Positions 8,737 through 16,454 of a DNA stretch of 27,749 nt are shown here, one piece after another. Below the pieces are notes generated by a model, which was not told where the DNA came from, made no database searches, and saw nothing but the letters and a program-made list of their open reading frames with translations. The DNA comes from Bacillota bacterium (GTDB lineage Bacteria; Bacillota; Bacilli; Alicyclobacillales; SLC66), in assembly GCA_021821185.1 (NCBI GenBank), contig JAKACU010000013.1, positions 1-27,749 on the forward strand. Reading direction: 5' to 3'. The first letter of the stretch is position 1. Every line of letters begins with the position of its first letter. The position numbers were made by a program, and so were the translations under genes.

Positions 8737-9336
8737 TTATGATATTCTCCGTTTGTAAGCCCTCATTGCAAAGACATACGCAACAACAAGAATACCTAAA
8801 CACCACGCAAGCGCAATCCAAATGTCATTGCCGACAGGCTGCCCCGCGAGCAAGGATCGTACTACATCGACAATTGAGTTGACGGGTTGGTTTTCGGCAA
8901 AGTCGCGGACGACTGGCGGCATAGACTTAGTGGGCACGAACGCCGAGCTGATAAACGGCAGGAACAGAATCGGATAGGAAAAGGCGCTTGCGCCGTCCAC
9001 CGACTTTGCGGACAGTCCGGCAATGGTCGAACGTGCTATCGGCATGGAGTGAAGCCGCTCGAATATTCCCCGTTGCATATCGATAAAGAGGCGGTAAGCC
9101 GTATAGGATATACCACTTGCAATAGCCATCAGCAGTATACCGGGCAAAAGGTAATTCACATAGTTATCCGTGCCGGATTGAATTGCGCCGCCGAACACAT
9201 AGACAAACAACAGCATAAAAGCAATTGGCATGATGGTGACCGTGATGATGGTATCCATACTGCGCAATATATGGCGCATGGAACGTCCAAACATAACGCC
9301 TATGTCGCTGAAAAAGTGTTTTTGTATCGATTCCAT
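8737..9336 (-). CDS. DrrB-like ABC-2 permease with an internal deletion
   Basis: A 199-residue membrane protein of the daunorubicin-resistance type ABC-2 permease family. The N-terminus ([20 protein letters not shown]), the [12 protein letters not shown] segment and the C-terminal [30 protein letters not shown] and [13 protein letters not shown] segments are all family hallmarks. Family members normally have some 50-60 residues, with about two transmembrane helices, between SMPIARS and the [10 protein letters not shown] motif. Here IARS is joined directly to TIAGLSAK in frame, and the total length falls short of the usual 250 or so by the same amount. The protein is therefore probably non-functional as a channel. 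The ATG at 9336 has an AAAGGAGG site that overlaps the end of the ATPase gene. Its partner ATPase is also broken. Confidence 0.75.
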   Translation of the reverse strand: MESIQKHFFSDIGVMFGRSMRHILRSMDTIITVTIMPIAFMLLFVYVFGGAIQSGTDNYVNYLLPGILLMAIASGISYTAYRLFIDMQRGIFERLHSMPIARSTIAGLSAKSVDGASAFSYPILFLPFISSAFVPTKSMPPVVRDFAENQPVNSIVDVVRSLLAGQPVGNDIWIALAWCLGILVVAYVFAMRAYKRRIS

Positions 9337-9337
9337 T

Positions 9338-10005
9338 TTACTTTTCCTCCTTTTTTCCAACGATTGCGAGGAATATCTCTTCCAATGTAGGTTGTTTTTC
9401 CACGTACTCCACTTTTGCGGGAGGAAATAGTTTTTTTTAGCTCCAAAAGCGTGCCGTTGGCGATAATCCTACCCTCATGCAGGATGGCAATTCGATCCGC
9501 AAGCTGCTCAGCCTCTTCCAGATATTGCGTGGTCAGGAATGCCGTCGTACCACCGTCGGCAAGCTCTTTGACAATCTTCCAAACCTCAATGCGCGCCTCT
9601 GGGTCGAGCCCAGTGGTCGGCTCGTCTAGGAAAATGAGCTGCGTTTTTCCGACAAGGCTCATAGCGAGATCGAGCCTGCGGCGCATGCCACCCGAATAGG
9701 TGGATACCCTGCGGTTGGCAGCGTCGGTCAGTCCGAAGCGATGAAGCAAATTGTCCGGTCAGGCTGATCGACTGCCGCACATTGTCGGGCTTTGACGCAA
9801 CATCGAATCCGTTAACGGCGGCGATTCCGCTGTCTTGCTTAAGCAGCGTGGTGAGAATTTTGAGAATCGTTGTCTTTCCCGCCCCGTTAGAACCGAGTAG
9901 GGCGAAAATACCGCTCTGCTTCACTTCGAAATCTACACCCTTCAGGACATGAAGCTGTTTGTAGGACTTTTGAAGTCCCTTCACTTGGATCGCCGATACT
10001 TGCAT
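9338..10005 (-). pseudogene. DrrA-like ABC transporter ATPase, frameshifted and internally deleted
   Basis: The frame begins at the ATG at 10005 (AAGGGAG site) with a good Walker A, LLGSNGAGKTT, and continues to SISLTGQFA. There the next 30 or so residues expected in this family (the Q-loop region to the start of the helical domain) are missing and the frame changes. The new frame carries [13 protein letters not shown], the signature [15 protein letters not shown], Walker [14 protein letters not shown] and the H-loop equivalent [16 protein letters not shown] second change occurs at a run of eight A residues (plus positions 9431-9438). Removing one A restores the expected ending, [20 protein letters not shown], which stops at 9338 just before the permease start. 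It was evidently once the motor of the adjacent permease; as sequenced it cannot make an intact ATPase. Confidence 0.85.
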
Positions 10006-10018
10006 ATTTCTTACTCCC

Positions 10019-10888
10019 TTATATGACCGTAACGTTTGACAAATCAACGACCCGTAAGCCTTTAAGCGCAGCATAGGTCAGCTTATCCATCGTCGCGCCG
10101 TCAAAGCAGACGGTTTTGATGGCAAGGTAAGATTTGTTTGTCACGGAAAAAGGTAGAGTGAATGACACGTTCTTGAGTGTCGCTCCCCTAAACGAAACGT
10201 CGTTCAATGCAGACTTGTCAAACTTGACACCGATGAGGGTCTGCCCTGCAAAACAAATTCCTCGCAAATCGGAATGTTTGAAATCGACACCGTTAAAGAT
10301 ACAGTTCTCAAAGATTGTTTTTCTAAGGTCGCTCATGGTCAGCTTGACATCGGTCAGTCTTGTATCAATGAACTTCGCGCCTTTCAGGGTGGAAACGTTC
10401 ACGTTGGTGCGTACAAGGACAGATTTGCAAAAGCTCGTATCCGCAAGGTCAGTGGCGGAAAAGTTGCAGTCTGTCAGATTTGCGCCGTCAAAGTTGGCTT
10501 CTCGCGCATCGCTGGCCTCAAACGAGCTACCGGTTAAATCAGCGCCAGCAAAGTCGGCTCCGCGCAATACGCTCGCCTTGAATTTTCCTTTGTGTAAACT
10601 AACTCCCGCCAAGTCACTCTCTTTCAGATTGCTCGCACTGAAGTTTATCAGCACCTGGCGCTCCAGCGAGCGAGAGAGGTTGGCGACCTCTTTTACCGTT
10701 TGCTCAATATCGCCAATGCTGTCAATGGTCATTTCAAAAGCCGTTTCATCGTCCTTGCCTTCGGCTTTGAGTTCACGGAGCCGCTCCTGCAAATCGGAAA
10801 GAAGGTCAGCCTTTAGTTCGCTAACGCTCTTTATCCCATCATATGGCGCAAATACCTCGTTCAAATAGAACGTCAATTTCTCATTCAT
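10019..10888 (-). CDS. Pentapeptide-repeat protein with permease-prefix (HAAS-like) N-terminal domain
   Basis: A 289-residue protein. Residues 1-75 are an alpha-helical segment (FYLNEVFAPYDGIKSVSEL, then DLQERLRELKAEGKDDETAF and IDSIGDIEQTVKEV) of the kind often found beside PadR regulators as permease-prefix or HAAS-like domains. From about residue 80 to 260 there are pentapeptide repeats of the A(D/N)LxX type, for example LRGADFAGADLTGSSFEAS and FDGANLTDCNFSATDL, predicted to form a right-handed quadrilateral beta-helix. The final 30 residues diverge. The ATG at 10888 has AAGGAG 10 bases upstream; the PadR stop is 14 bases away, so the two genes are coupled. It appears intact although the transporter genes downstream are broken. 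Its role is unknown; some pentapeptide proteins protect DNA gyrase, but nothing here specifies that. Confidence 0.8.
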   Translation of the reverse strand: MNEKLTFYLNEVFAPYDGIKSVSELKADLLSDLQERLRELKAEGKDDETAFEMTIDSIGDIEQTVKEVANLSRSLERQVLINFSASNLKESDLAGVSLHKGKFKASVLRGADFAGADLTGSSFEASDAREANFDGANLTDCNFSATDLADTSFCKSVLVRTNVNVSTLKGAKFIDTRLTDVKLTMSDLRKTIFENCIFNGVDFKHSDLRGICFAGQTLIGVKFDKSALNDVSFRGATLKNVSFTLPFSVTNKSYLAIKTVCFDGATMDKLTYAALKGLRVVDLSNVTVI

Positions 10889-10902
10889 AACATCCAGTCT
10901 CC

Positions 10903-11232
10903 TTACAATAAGGTGTCGAGAACGCGCTTTGCGTACTCCCAATTACTTTTGTTGCTAGCATAAGTGGACTTACCCTTTTCGGTAATCCGAAAATACTTAC
11001 GCCGTCCGCCCTGGGATTCATTGCCCCAATACCACTCAATATCACCATCTGCCTCAAGCCGCCGGACGCTGGAGTACATCGTAGCTTCCTTCAATTCATA
11101 CTCACCACCTGAGCGCTCGGCAATCAATTTGACAATTTCGTAGCCATAGCGATCATCTTCGGATAAAAGCCGCAAAATCATCGTATCGGTATGTCCTCGC
11201 AGCAGGTCGGATGTGATTTTGTTCTCACTCAT
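10903..11232 (-). CDS. PadR-family transcriptional regulator
   Basis: A 109-residue winged-helix repressor. LLRGHTDTMILRLLSEDDRYGYEIVKLI, read in two halves, covers the first helices with the hallmark YGYE, followed by LKEATMYSSVRRLEADGDIEW (recognition helix region) and GGRRKYFRITEKG (wing). PadR proteins repress transporter or stress genes and release DNA on binding a small molecule. This one opens a cassette with a pentapeptide protein and a DrrAB-type transporter, and such neighbours are usually its targets. The ATG is preceded by GAGGTGA. An ideal promoter with an inverted repeat filling its spacer lies just upstream and suggests autorepression. Confidence 0.9.
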   Translation of the reverse strand: MSENKITSDLLRGHTDTMILRLLSEDDRYGYEIVKLIAERSGGEYELKEATMYSSVRRLEADGDIEWYWGNESQGGRRKYFRITEKGKSTYASNKSNWEYAKRVLDTLL

Positions 11233-11252
11233 ATGGTCACCTCAGCAATAAC

Positions 11253-11281
11253 ATCATAAGTCACACTACTGTGACTGTCAA
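11253..11281 (-). promoter_or_regulatory. Promoter of the padR cassette with operator in the spacer
   Basis: In minus orientation TTGACA (11276-11281) and TATGAT (11253-11258) are separated by exactly 17 bases, a near-perfect sigma-A promoter. The perfect inverted repeat AGTCACA-4-TGTGACT spans 11259-11276, filling the whole spacer and touching the -35 box. A PadR dimer bound there would block RNA polymerase. Operator identity is inferred from symmetry and position. Confidence 0.8.
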
Positions 11282-11344
11282 CATACTTATTCAGTAAATG
11301 TACAATGACTATTCATGCGCAAGATTGGGTTGCGTGACAAATAC

Positions 11345-11391
11345 ACAAAAAACCCCATTGCATGCTGGCGGAAACCAGAAGGCAATGGGGT
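11345..11391 (-). terminator. Intrinsic terminator downstream of the dnaJ operon
   Basis: ACCCCATTGC (11352-11361) pairs perfectly with GCAATGGGGT (11382-11391), with a small inner CTGG/CCAG hairpin. In minus orientation it is followed by a run of T (11347-11352). It lies 213 bases beyond the dnaJ stop with only doubtful small frames between, so it is the likely end of the hrcA-grpE-dnaK-dnaJ transcript. Confidence 0.8.
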
Positions 11392-11403
11392 TTAGGAGGA
11401 TAT

Positions 11404-11508
11404 CTAGTAATCCTCATAACTAGGAAACTGTCTGAGCGATGAATCCGTCAATACATCGAGCAATTTCTGGATGGATGCTGCTGATTTAATGCCGTTGAAG
11501 TTACACAT
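11404..11508 (-). other. Short doubtful open frame (34 codons) between dnaJ and its terminator
   Basis: The frame has a protein-like composition (SAASIQKLLDVLTDSSLRQF is visible) and ends just before the terminator, but no ribosome site precedes its ATG and no family is recognised. It could be the C-terminal remnant of a gene lost between dnaJ and prmA, or simply chance. The rest of the 11509-11603 gap shows no gene. Confidence 0.2.
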
Positions 11509-11603
11509 TCACACGCCATTTCATCTATCATTTCTAATTTTCTACCCCAAAACGGAATCCTCTACAACTACGCATGTCCTTTTTCTCTTACTCATGCTCT
11601 CGT

Positions 11604-12734
11604 TTATTCGCCCAAAAACGAACTTTTTACACGTTCAAAAAAGGACTTTGATTGTTCATGAGCATCCTCGCCAAACTCTCTAGACAGTTCACGGAACAAA
11701 TCCTTTTGACGATCATTCAATTTACTCGGCGTCTGTACGATGACACGTACGTGTTGGTCACCTTTTGATACGCCATTACCAAGCTTAGGCATGCCCTTGC
11801 CCTTGAAATGAAATAAGGTACCTGTTTGCGTTCCTTCGGGTACTCGTAACGACTCTCTCCCGTACAATGTCGGAACGGTGATTTCGTCGCCCAAGGCTGC
11901 CTGGACAAAGGTAATTGGCACTTCGCAATACACATCGTTGCCGTCACGTTTGAAAAAGTCGTGAGTCTTCACACGTACGACGATGTAGAGATCGCCTGAA
12001 GAAGCACCTTTTTCTCCCGCTTCACCAGCACCTGAGATTCGCATGCGCGTTCCTGTGTCAACACCAGCCGGAATATTCACTTCGATCTTACGACGTTTGC
12101 GAACTGTTCCGGCGCCTTTACACTCCGTGCACGGCGTGGTAATTTTCTTGCCTGAACCTTTACAAGTTGGACACGTCCTTCGATTGACCATGCGTCCAAA
12201 CGGCGTATTGGTATAGAATTCTTGCATTCCGCTTCCTTTACACGTTGAACATGTCTCGACTTTTGTGCCAGGTTTAGCACCATTGCCGTGGCACGTTTCA
12301 CACGTTTCTGTCCGCGGAATTTCAATTTCTTGTTTGATGCCAAAAGCAGCATCTTTAAACTCAATTGTCATTGCATATTCAAGATCTGCACCGCGTTGTG
12401 GCCCACGGTTGCGTCCTCCCCCACCACCAAAAAACATATCAAAGATATCGTTTATCCCGCCAAAGTCCTGTCCCTGAAAACCGCCAAATCCTCCTGCTCC
12501 CGCACCTTGCATTGGATCTTCATGACCAAACCGATCATAGTTTGCGCGCTTCGTGTCATCACTTAAGACTTCATAAGCCTCATTGATTTCCTTAAACTTC
12601 TCAGCGGCATTGGGATCCTCTTTATTGACGTCAGGATGATATTTACGGGCAAGTCCACGGTACGCTTTTTTTAATTCGTCGGGCGTCGCGGATTTACCCA
12701 CGCCCAGCACTTCATAATAATCCCGTTTGCTCAC
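11604..12734 (-). CDS. dnaJ: Chaperone DnaJ (Hsp40)
   Basis: A 376-residue type I Hsp40 that delivers unfolded clients to DnaK and stimulates its ATPase. The J domain (residues 4-65) has the HPD tripeptide in [10 protein letters not shown] (HPD at 33-35). A Gly/Phe-rich linker ([17 protein letters not shown]) follows, then four CxxCxGxG zinc repeats: [24 protein letters not shown] and CTECKGAG. The substrate-binding beta domains and dimerisation tail complete it. The GTG at 12734 is preferred because GAGGGA stands 7 bases upstream; the ATGs at 12749 and 12770 have no properly spaced site. It is the last gene of the heat-shock operon, separated from dnaK by a strong hairpin. Confidence 0.95.
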   Translation of the reverse strand: MSKRDYYEVLGVGKSATPDELKKAYRGLARKYHPDVNKEDPNAAEKFKEINEAYEVLSDDTKRANYDRFGHEDPMQGAGAGGFGGFQGQDFGGINDIFDMFFGGGGGRNRGPQRGADLEYAMTIEFKDAAFGIKQEIEIPRTETCETCHGNGAKPGTKVETCSTCKGSGMQEFYTNTPFGRMVNRRTCPTCKGSGKKITTPCTECKGAGTVRKRRKIEVNIPAGVDTGTRMRISGAGEAGEKGASSGDLYIVVRVKTHDFFKRDGNDVYCEVPITFVQAALGDEITVPTLYGRESLRVPEGTQTGTLFHFKGKGMPKLGNGVSKGDQHVRVIVQTPSKLNDRQKDLFRELSREFGEDAHEQSKSFFERVKSSFLGE

Positions 12735-12777
12735 CGGGGCGTCCCTCATTCCCTTAATAGCGTTGTACATAAGAATG

Positions 12778-12811
12778 CCTTAAAAAGGAGAGTGAACTCT
12801 CCTTTTTAAGG
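12778..12811 (-). terminator. Perfect 15-bp hairpin between dnaK and dnaJ
   Basis: CCTTAAAAAGGAGAG and CTCTCCTTTTTAAGG are exact complements around a 4-base loop. In minus orientation the T-run is part of the descending arm, not a separate tail. It may be a partial terminator or a processing/stabilising element that lowers dnaJ output relative to dnaK. Confidence 0.6.
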
Positions 12812-12839
12812 TGCACTGCACAAATTGTATCTTACAGCA

Positions 12840-14657
12840 TTACTTGTCTTCGTCAACTACATTATAATCAGCATCCACCACATGGTCTGATCCTTGTGCC
12901 GATGCATCACCTTGCTCTTGCTGTGCTGCTTGTTCATACAGTTTGACTGACAACGCCTGAATCGCACTGCTTAGTTCATCATGGGCTTTTTGAATGGCTT
13001 CCACATCCGTGCCTTTTAACGCTTCTTGAAGGCTCACTTTGGCTGCTTCCGCTTTTTCTTTTTCTTCAGCGCTCGCTTTTTCGCCAAGGTCCTTGATTGT
13101 TTTATCGGTTTGGTAAATCAAGCTGTCTGACTGGTTGCGAAGTTCCGTTTCTTCACGTTGTTTACGATCAGCTTCGGCATTGAGTTCAGCTTCCTTGACC
13201 ATGCGTTCAACTTCATCTTTGCTTAAACCGCCAGATGACGTGATCGTGATACGTTGGGATTTGCCAGTTCCGAGATCCTTCGCCGACACATTGACGATGC
13301 CATTTGCATCAAGATCAAACGCGACTTCAATTTGTGGTATACCACGTGGTGCCGGTGGCAAATCACTCAGTGTAAAACGGCCCAGCGTTTTATTATCACG
13401 CGCAAACTCCCGCTCACCTTGCAAGACATGAATCTCCACGGATGTCTGATTGTCTGCTGCCGTCGAAAAGACTTGTTTTTTCGAGGTAGGAATCGTCGTG
13501 TTGCGATCGATAAGACGTGTCATAACGCCCCCAAGTGTTTCAATACCTAAAGACAATGGCGTGACGTCAAGCAGCACGACACCCGTCACATCGCCGGTTA
13601 ACACGCCAGCTTGAATGGCGGCGCCAAGAGCTACGACTTCGTCTGGGTTGACACCTTTAGAAGGTTCTTTACCCGTCAATTTCTTAATCGCATCCACCAC
13701 AGCTGGAATACGTGTCGATCCGCCGACAAGAATGACTTTGTGAATGTCATTGACTGACATGCCAGCATCTTTCAACGCTTGCCGTGTAGGACCCATTGTG
13801 GCTTCCACAAGGTCAGCCGTGATCTCATCGAATTTGGCTCGCGTCAATGTTTCTTCAAGGTGCTTAGGACCTGTCGCATCGGCCGTGATAAAGGGCAGGG
13901 AAATACTCGTCGACATGACACCTGACAGATCTTTTTTTGCTTTTTCTGCTGCGTCTTTCAGACGCTGCATGGCCATGCGATCCTGACGCAAATCAATGCC
14001 ATTTTCTTTTTTAAATTTGTCAGCAAGGTGCTGCATGATGCGTTCGTCAAAGTCATCGCCACCGAGATGGTTGTTACCGCTCGTTGCTTTTACTTCAAAA
14101 ACGCCATCGCCAAGCTCAAGAATGGAAACGTCAAATGTACCGCCGCCTAAGTCATACACCAAGATGGTATGATCACCCGTCTTATCTAACCCGTAAGCGA
14201 GCGCAGCTGCCGTCGGTTCATTAACGATGCGAAGGACATCAAGGCCAGCGATTTTACCCGCATCTTTCGTGGCTTGTCGTTGGCTGTCATTGAAGTAGGC
14301 AGGCACGGTAATCACAGCCTGGGTTACCATTTCACCAAGGTAAGCTTCCGCATCAGACTTCAATTTTTGCAGAATCATAGCCGAAATTTCAGGAGGGGTA
14401 TATTGTTTACCATCGATACCCACTTTGTAACTCGTCCCCATATGCCGTTTAATCGAAATCACTGTGTTGTCCGGGTTTGTAACAGCCTGCCGTTTGGCGA
14501 CATCCCCGACAAGTCGCTCACCATTCTTGGCAAAGCCTACGACTGAAGGCGTGGTGCGGTTACCTTCTGCATTCGCGATGACAACAGCCTCGCCACCCTC
14601 CATAACAGCCACGCATGAGTTTGTTGTACCAAGGTCAATACCAATCACTTTTGCCAT
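12840..14657 (-). CDS. dnaK: Chaperone DnaK (Hsp70)
   Basis: A 605-residue ATP-dependent Hsp70. The nucleotide-binding domain carries the phosphate-1 motif [17 protein letters not shown] near residues 5-21, [14 protein letters not shown], the phosphate-2 motif [10 protein letters not shown] and the adenosine motif GGSTRIPAV. The hydrophobic linker [15 protein letters not shown] leads into the substrate-binding beta domain and the helical lid. The C-terminus ends in an acidic VVDEDK tail like other DnaK proteins. Length is typical of Gram-positive DnaK, which lacks the segment found in proteobacterial DnaK. An AAGGAGG site precedes the ATG. The gene is 22 bases after grpE and is controlled from the CIRCE-bearing promoter ahead of hrcA. 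Confidence 0.98.
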   Translation of the reverse strand: MAKVIGIDLGTTNSCVAVMEGGEAVVIANAEGNRTTPSVVGFAKNGERLVGDVAKRQAVTNPDNTVISIKRHMGTSYKVGIDGKQYTPPEISAMILQKLKSDAEAYLGEMVTQAVITVPAYFNDSQRQATKDAGKIAGLDVLRIVNEPTAAALAYGLDKTGDHTILVYDLGGGTFDVSILELGDGVFEVKATSGNNHLGGDDFDERIMQHLADKFKKENGIDLRQDRMAMQRLKDAAEKAKKDLSGVMSTSISLPFITADATGPKHLEETLTRAKFDEITADLVEATMGPTRQALKDAGMSVNDIHKVILVGGSTRIPAVVDAIKKLTGKEPSKGVNPDEVVALGAAIQAGVLTGDVTGVVLLDVTPLSLGIETLGGVMTRLIDRNTTIPTSKKQVFSTAADNQTSVEIHVLQGEREFARDNKTLGRFTLSDLPPAPRGIPQIEVAFDLDANGIVNVSAKDLGTGKSQRITITSSGGLSKDEVERMVKEAELNAEADRKQREETELRNQSDSLIYQTDKTIKDLGEKASAEEKEKAEAAKVSLQEALKGTDVEAIQKAHDELSSAIQALSVKLYEQAAQQEQGDASAQGSDHVVDADYNVVDEDK

Positions 14658-14679
14658 TTCATATACCTCCTTATAATGT

Positions 14680-15246
14680 TCAGCCGCTTACTTTAACCAT
14701 GGCCGGGCGAAGTACCCGATCGCCTAACAGATACCCTGTACGAAGCACCTGTAGGACAACGCCTGCTTCCGTTCCTTCAGCAGGTTCAGAAAGCACAGCT
14801 TCATGGCGATTTGGGTCAAAAGCCTCACCAACGGGATTGATCATCGTCACACCGGATTTCTCTAAAATGCCAAGAAATTGTTTAAAGACCATGTCCACGC
14901 CTTTTACAAGATCGTCATCTTCTTTGCCTGCCGCAGCTTGCAAAGCAAGCGCTAAATTGTCAACAACAGGCAACATCTCTGTGATTAATTTGCTATTGGC
15001 ATACGTCGATAATTCTTCCTTTTCAATTCTGCTTCTTCGACGCAGATTGTCCAAATCAGCGTAGACGCGTACCAAACGATTCTCAAGATCGGTTACTTGG
15101 GCTTTTAGGTCGTCCGCTTCATCTTTTACAATATCATTCGAAGCTTCGGTGTCGCTAGATGCCGTTGCATCAACGTGATTTTTTTGCATGTTATTGGCTT
15201 CTTGTGTTTCACTATCCGAGAGCGGCATCTCTTCGTTATCTTTCAT
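14680..15246 (-). CDS. grpE: Nucleotide exchange factor GrpE
   Basis: A 188-residue co-chaperone that releases ADP from DnaK. The acidic, poorly conserved N-terminus (residues 1-50) precedes a long coiled coil ([33 protein letters not shown]). The dimerisation four-helix region has [13 protein letters not shown], and the C-terminal beta-wing contains [12 protein letters not shown], the GrpE signature. The ATG at 15246 is chosen because a GGAGGAGG site lies 6 bases before it; the frame can be extended 8 codons to 15270 but that would overlap the end of hrcA without a site. Second gene of the heat-shock operon. Confidence 0.95.
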   Translation of the reverse strand: MKDNEEMPLSDSETQEANNMQKNHVDATASSDTEASNDIVKDEADDLKAQVTDLENRLVRVYADLDNLRRRSRIEKEELSTYANSKLITEMLPVVDNLALALQAAAGKEDDDLVKGVDMVFKQFLGILEKSGVTMINPVGEAFDPNRHEAVLSEPAEGTEAGVVLQVLRTGYLLGDRVLRPAMVKVSG

Positions 15247-15266
15247 TCTTTGCCTCCTCCACCTCA

Positions 15267-16319
15267 TCATGACCCGTTATAAAACTTCGAATATAGTTCA
15301 GATAACCCGAGTGATACATGGTGCAATAAGCGAATGACACGACCATATTCCATCCGCGTGGGACCAACCACACCGATAACGCCCACAGGCACACCTGATA
15401 CATGATAAGTCGCCGTGATCAGCGAACAGTCTTGCAACGTCTTCACGTCATTTTCGATACCGATACGCACGGATGGATGCTGCACAACACGTCCATCTGA
15501 TTTTAAAGCTTCGATAACGCGATCGCGATGTTCAAGCCAAGACAGAACCGGCTGCACCTTTTGGACATCTTGAAACTCAGGTTGTAGCAACATGTTGGTT
15601 GCCCCGCCTAAGTACACTTTTGCCTCATTTTCTAAACCAATCGTTGGAGCAATTTGATCAAGTAAACGAATGGCTTCCTCGTAATCGCCTACGCTGCGAG
15701 CAACTTCATGCATGATTTCTTCAAGCATCCGTGATCGCATTTTGTACATCGGCGTGCCTTGCAAACGATGATTGACAATACCGACAAGCCGCTCAACTTC
15801 GTCCATGGCTATGCCTTCCGGAAAGGTCACGGTGCGATTTTGCACTTGGCCTGTGGATGTCACCACGATAACCACTGCTGAGTGATCATTTAACGGGATG
15901 ATCTGCAAATTTTTAAGCACTGTGTCATACACCTGTGGACCTAGTACAAGCCCCGTATACTGAGTAAGCCCAGACAACATCACCGCTGTTTGTTGCGCAA
16001 CACGTTCCATCTCATCGATTTTATCTGTGAACAGCGATTTTATCATCGTAAAATCATCTACACTGATTTTCGAATCGGAATTCACCAGATTATCTACATA
16101 ATAACGATATCCCTGTTGTGATGGGATACGTCCTGCAGACGCATGCGGTTGTTCGAGGTAACCCATCTCCTCCAAATCGGCCATTTCATTACGTATCGTT
16201 GCGGCACTCAAACCAAGGTTGGGATGTTTGGAAATGGTTCGCGAACCAATCGGCTCGGCAGACACGACATAATCATCCACGACCATGCGCAAAATCATTT
16301 TTTGTCTGTCTGTAAGCAT
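15267..16319 (-). CDS. hrcA: Heat-inducible transcription repressor HrcA
   Basis: A 350-residue repressor of class I heat-shock genes; it binds CIRCE and depends on GroEL for activity. The N-terminal winged helix shows MILRMVVDDYVVSAEPIGSR followed by LGLSAATIRNEMADLEEMGY, the canonical HrcA DNA-binding region. The GAF-like middle domain and the C-terminal GVIGVVGPTRMEYGRVI motif are also present. Length is normal. An AAGGAGG site precedes the ATG at 16319. As the first gene of the operon it controls its own synthesis through the CIRCE element 40 bases upstream. Confidence 0.97.
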   Translation of the reverse strand: MLTDRQKMILRMVVDDYVVSAEPIGSRTISKHPNLGLSAATIRNEMADLEEMGYLEQPHASAGRIPSQQGYRYYVDNLVNSDSKISVDDFTMIKSLFTDKIDEMERVAQQTAVMLSGLTQYTGLVLGPQVYDTVLKNLQIIPLNDHSAVVIVVTSTGQVQNRTVTFPEGIAMDEVERLVGIVNHRLQGTPMYKMRSRMLEEIMHEVARSVGDYEEAIRLLDQIAPTIGLENEAKVYLGGATNMLLQPEFQDVQKVQPVLSWLEHRDRVIEALKSDGRVVQHPSVRIGIENDVKTLQDCSLITATYHVSGVPVGVIGVVGPTRMEYGRVIRLLHHVSLGLSELYSKFYNGS

Positions 16320-16358
16320 TGGACATCCTCCTTTTTGTGTCTGAGTTATTTCCGCTTG

Positions 16359-16385
16359 TTAGCACTCAAATGCGTCGAGTGCTAA
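16359..16385 (-). promoter_or_regulatory. CIRCE element (HrcA operator)
   Basis: TTAGCACTC, 9 bases, GAGTGCTAA: an exact match to the CIRCE consensus, placed between the promoter and the hrcA start. It implies heat-inducible expression of hrcA, grpE, dnaK and dnaJ. Confidence 0.98.
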
Positions 16386-16396
16386 TTGTTAACCAG

Positions 16397-16426
16397 AATG
16401 TATCAAAACGCGCCCCGCCATGTCAA
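16397..16426 (-). promoter_or_regulatory. Sigma-A promoter of the hrcA operon
   Basis: In minus orientation TTGACA (16421-16426) and TACATT (16397-16402) are 18 bases apart, or 17 if the -10 is read as ATACAT. The CIRCE lies immediately downstream at the expected transcription start. Confidence 0.8.
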
Positions 16427-16454
16427 CTGTCTGGCGCAAAAAGTGCGCGAATAA

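Noticed and set aside
10134..10868. Long 244-codon plus-strand open frame opposite the pentapeptide gene
   Set aside because: It is an antisense shadow created by the repeat-rich pentapeptide gene; it has no ribosome site and a composition dominated by repeated S, L, A and P.
11542..11595. Tiny frame containing CVVVEDSVLG, like motif IV of HAD phosphatases
   Set aside because: Only ten residues match and nothing before or after resembles the family, so chance is likelier.
14615..15064. 149-codon plus-strand open frame opposite grpE
   Set aside because: It is a shadow of grpE with serine- and arginine-rich composition and no start signals.
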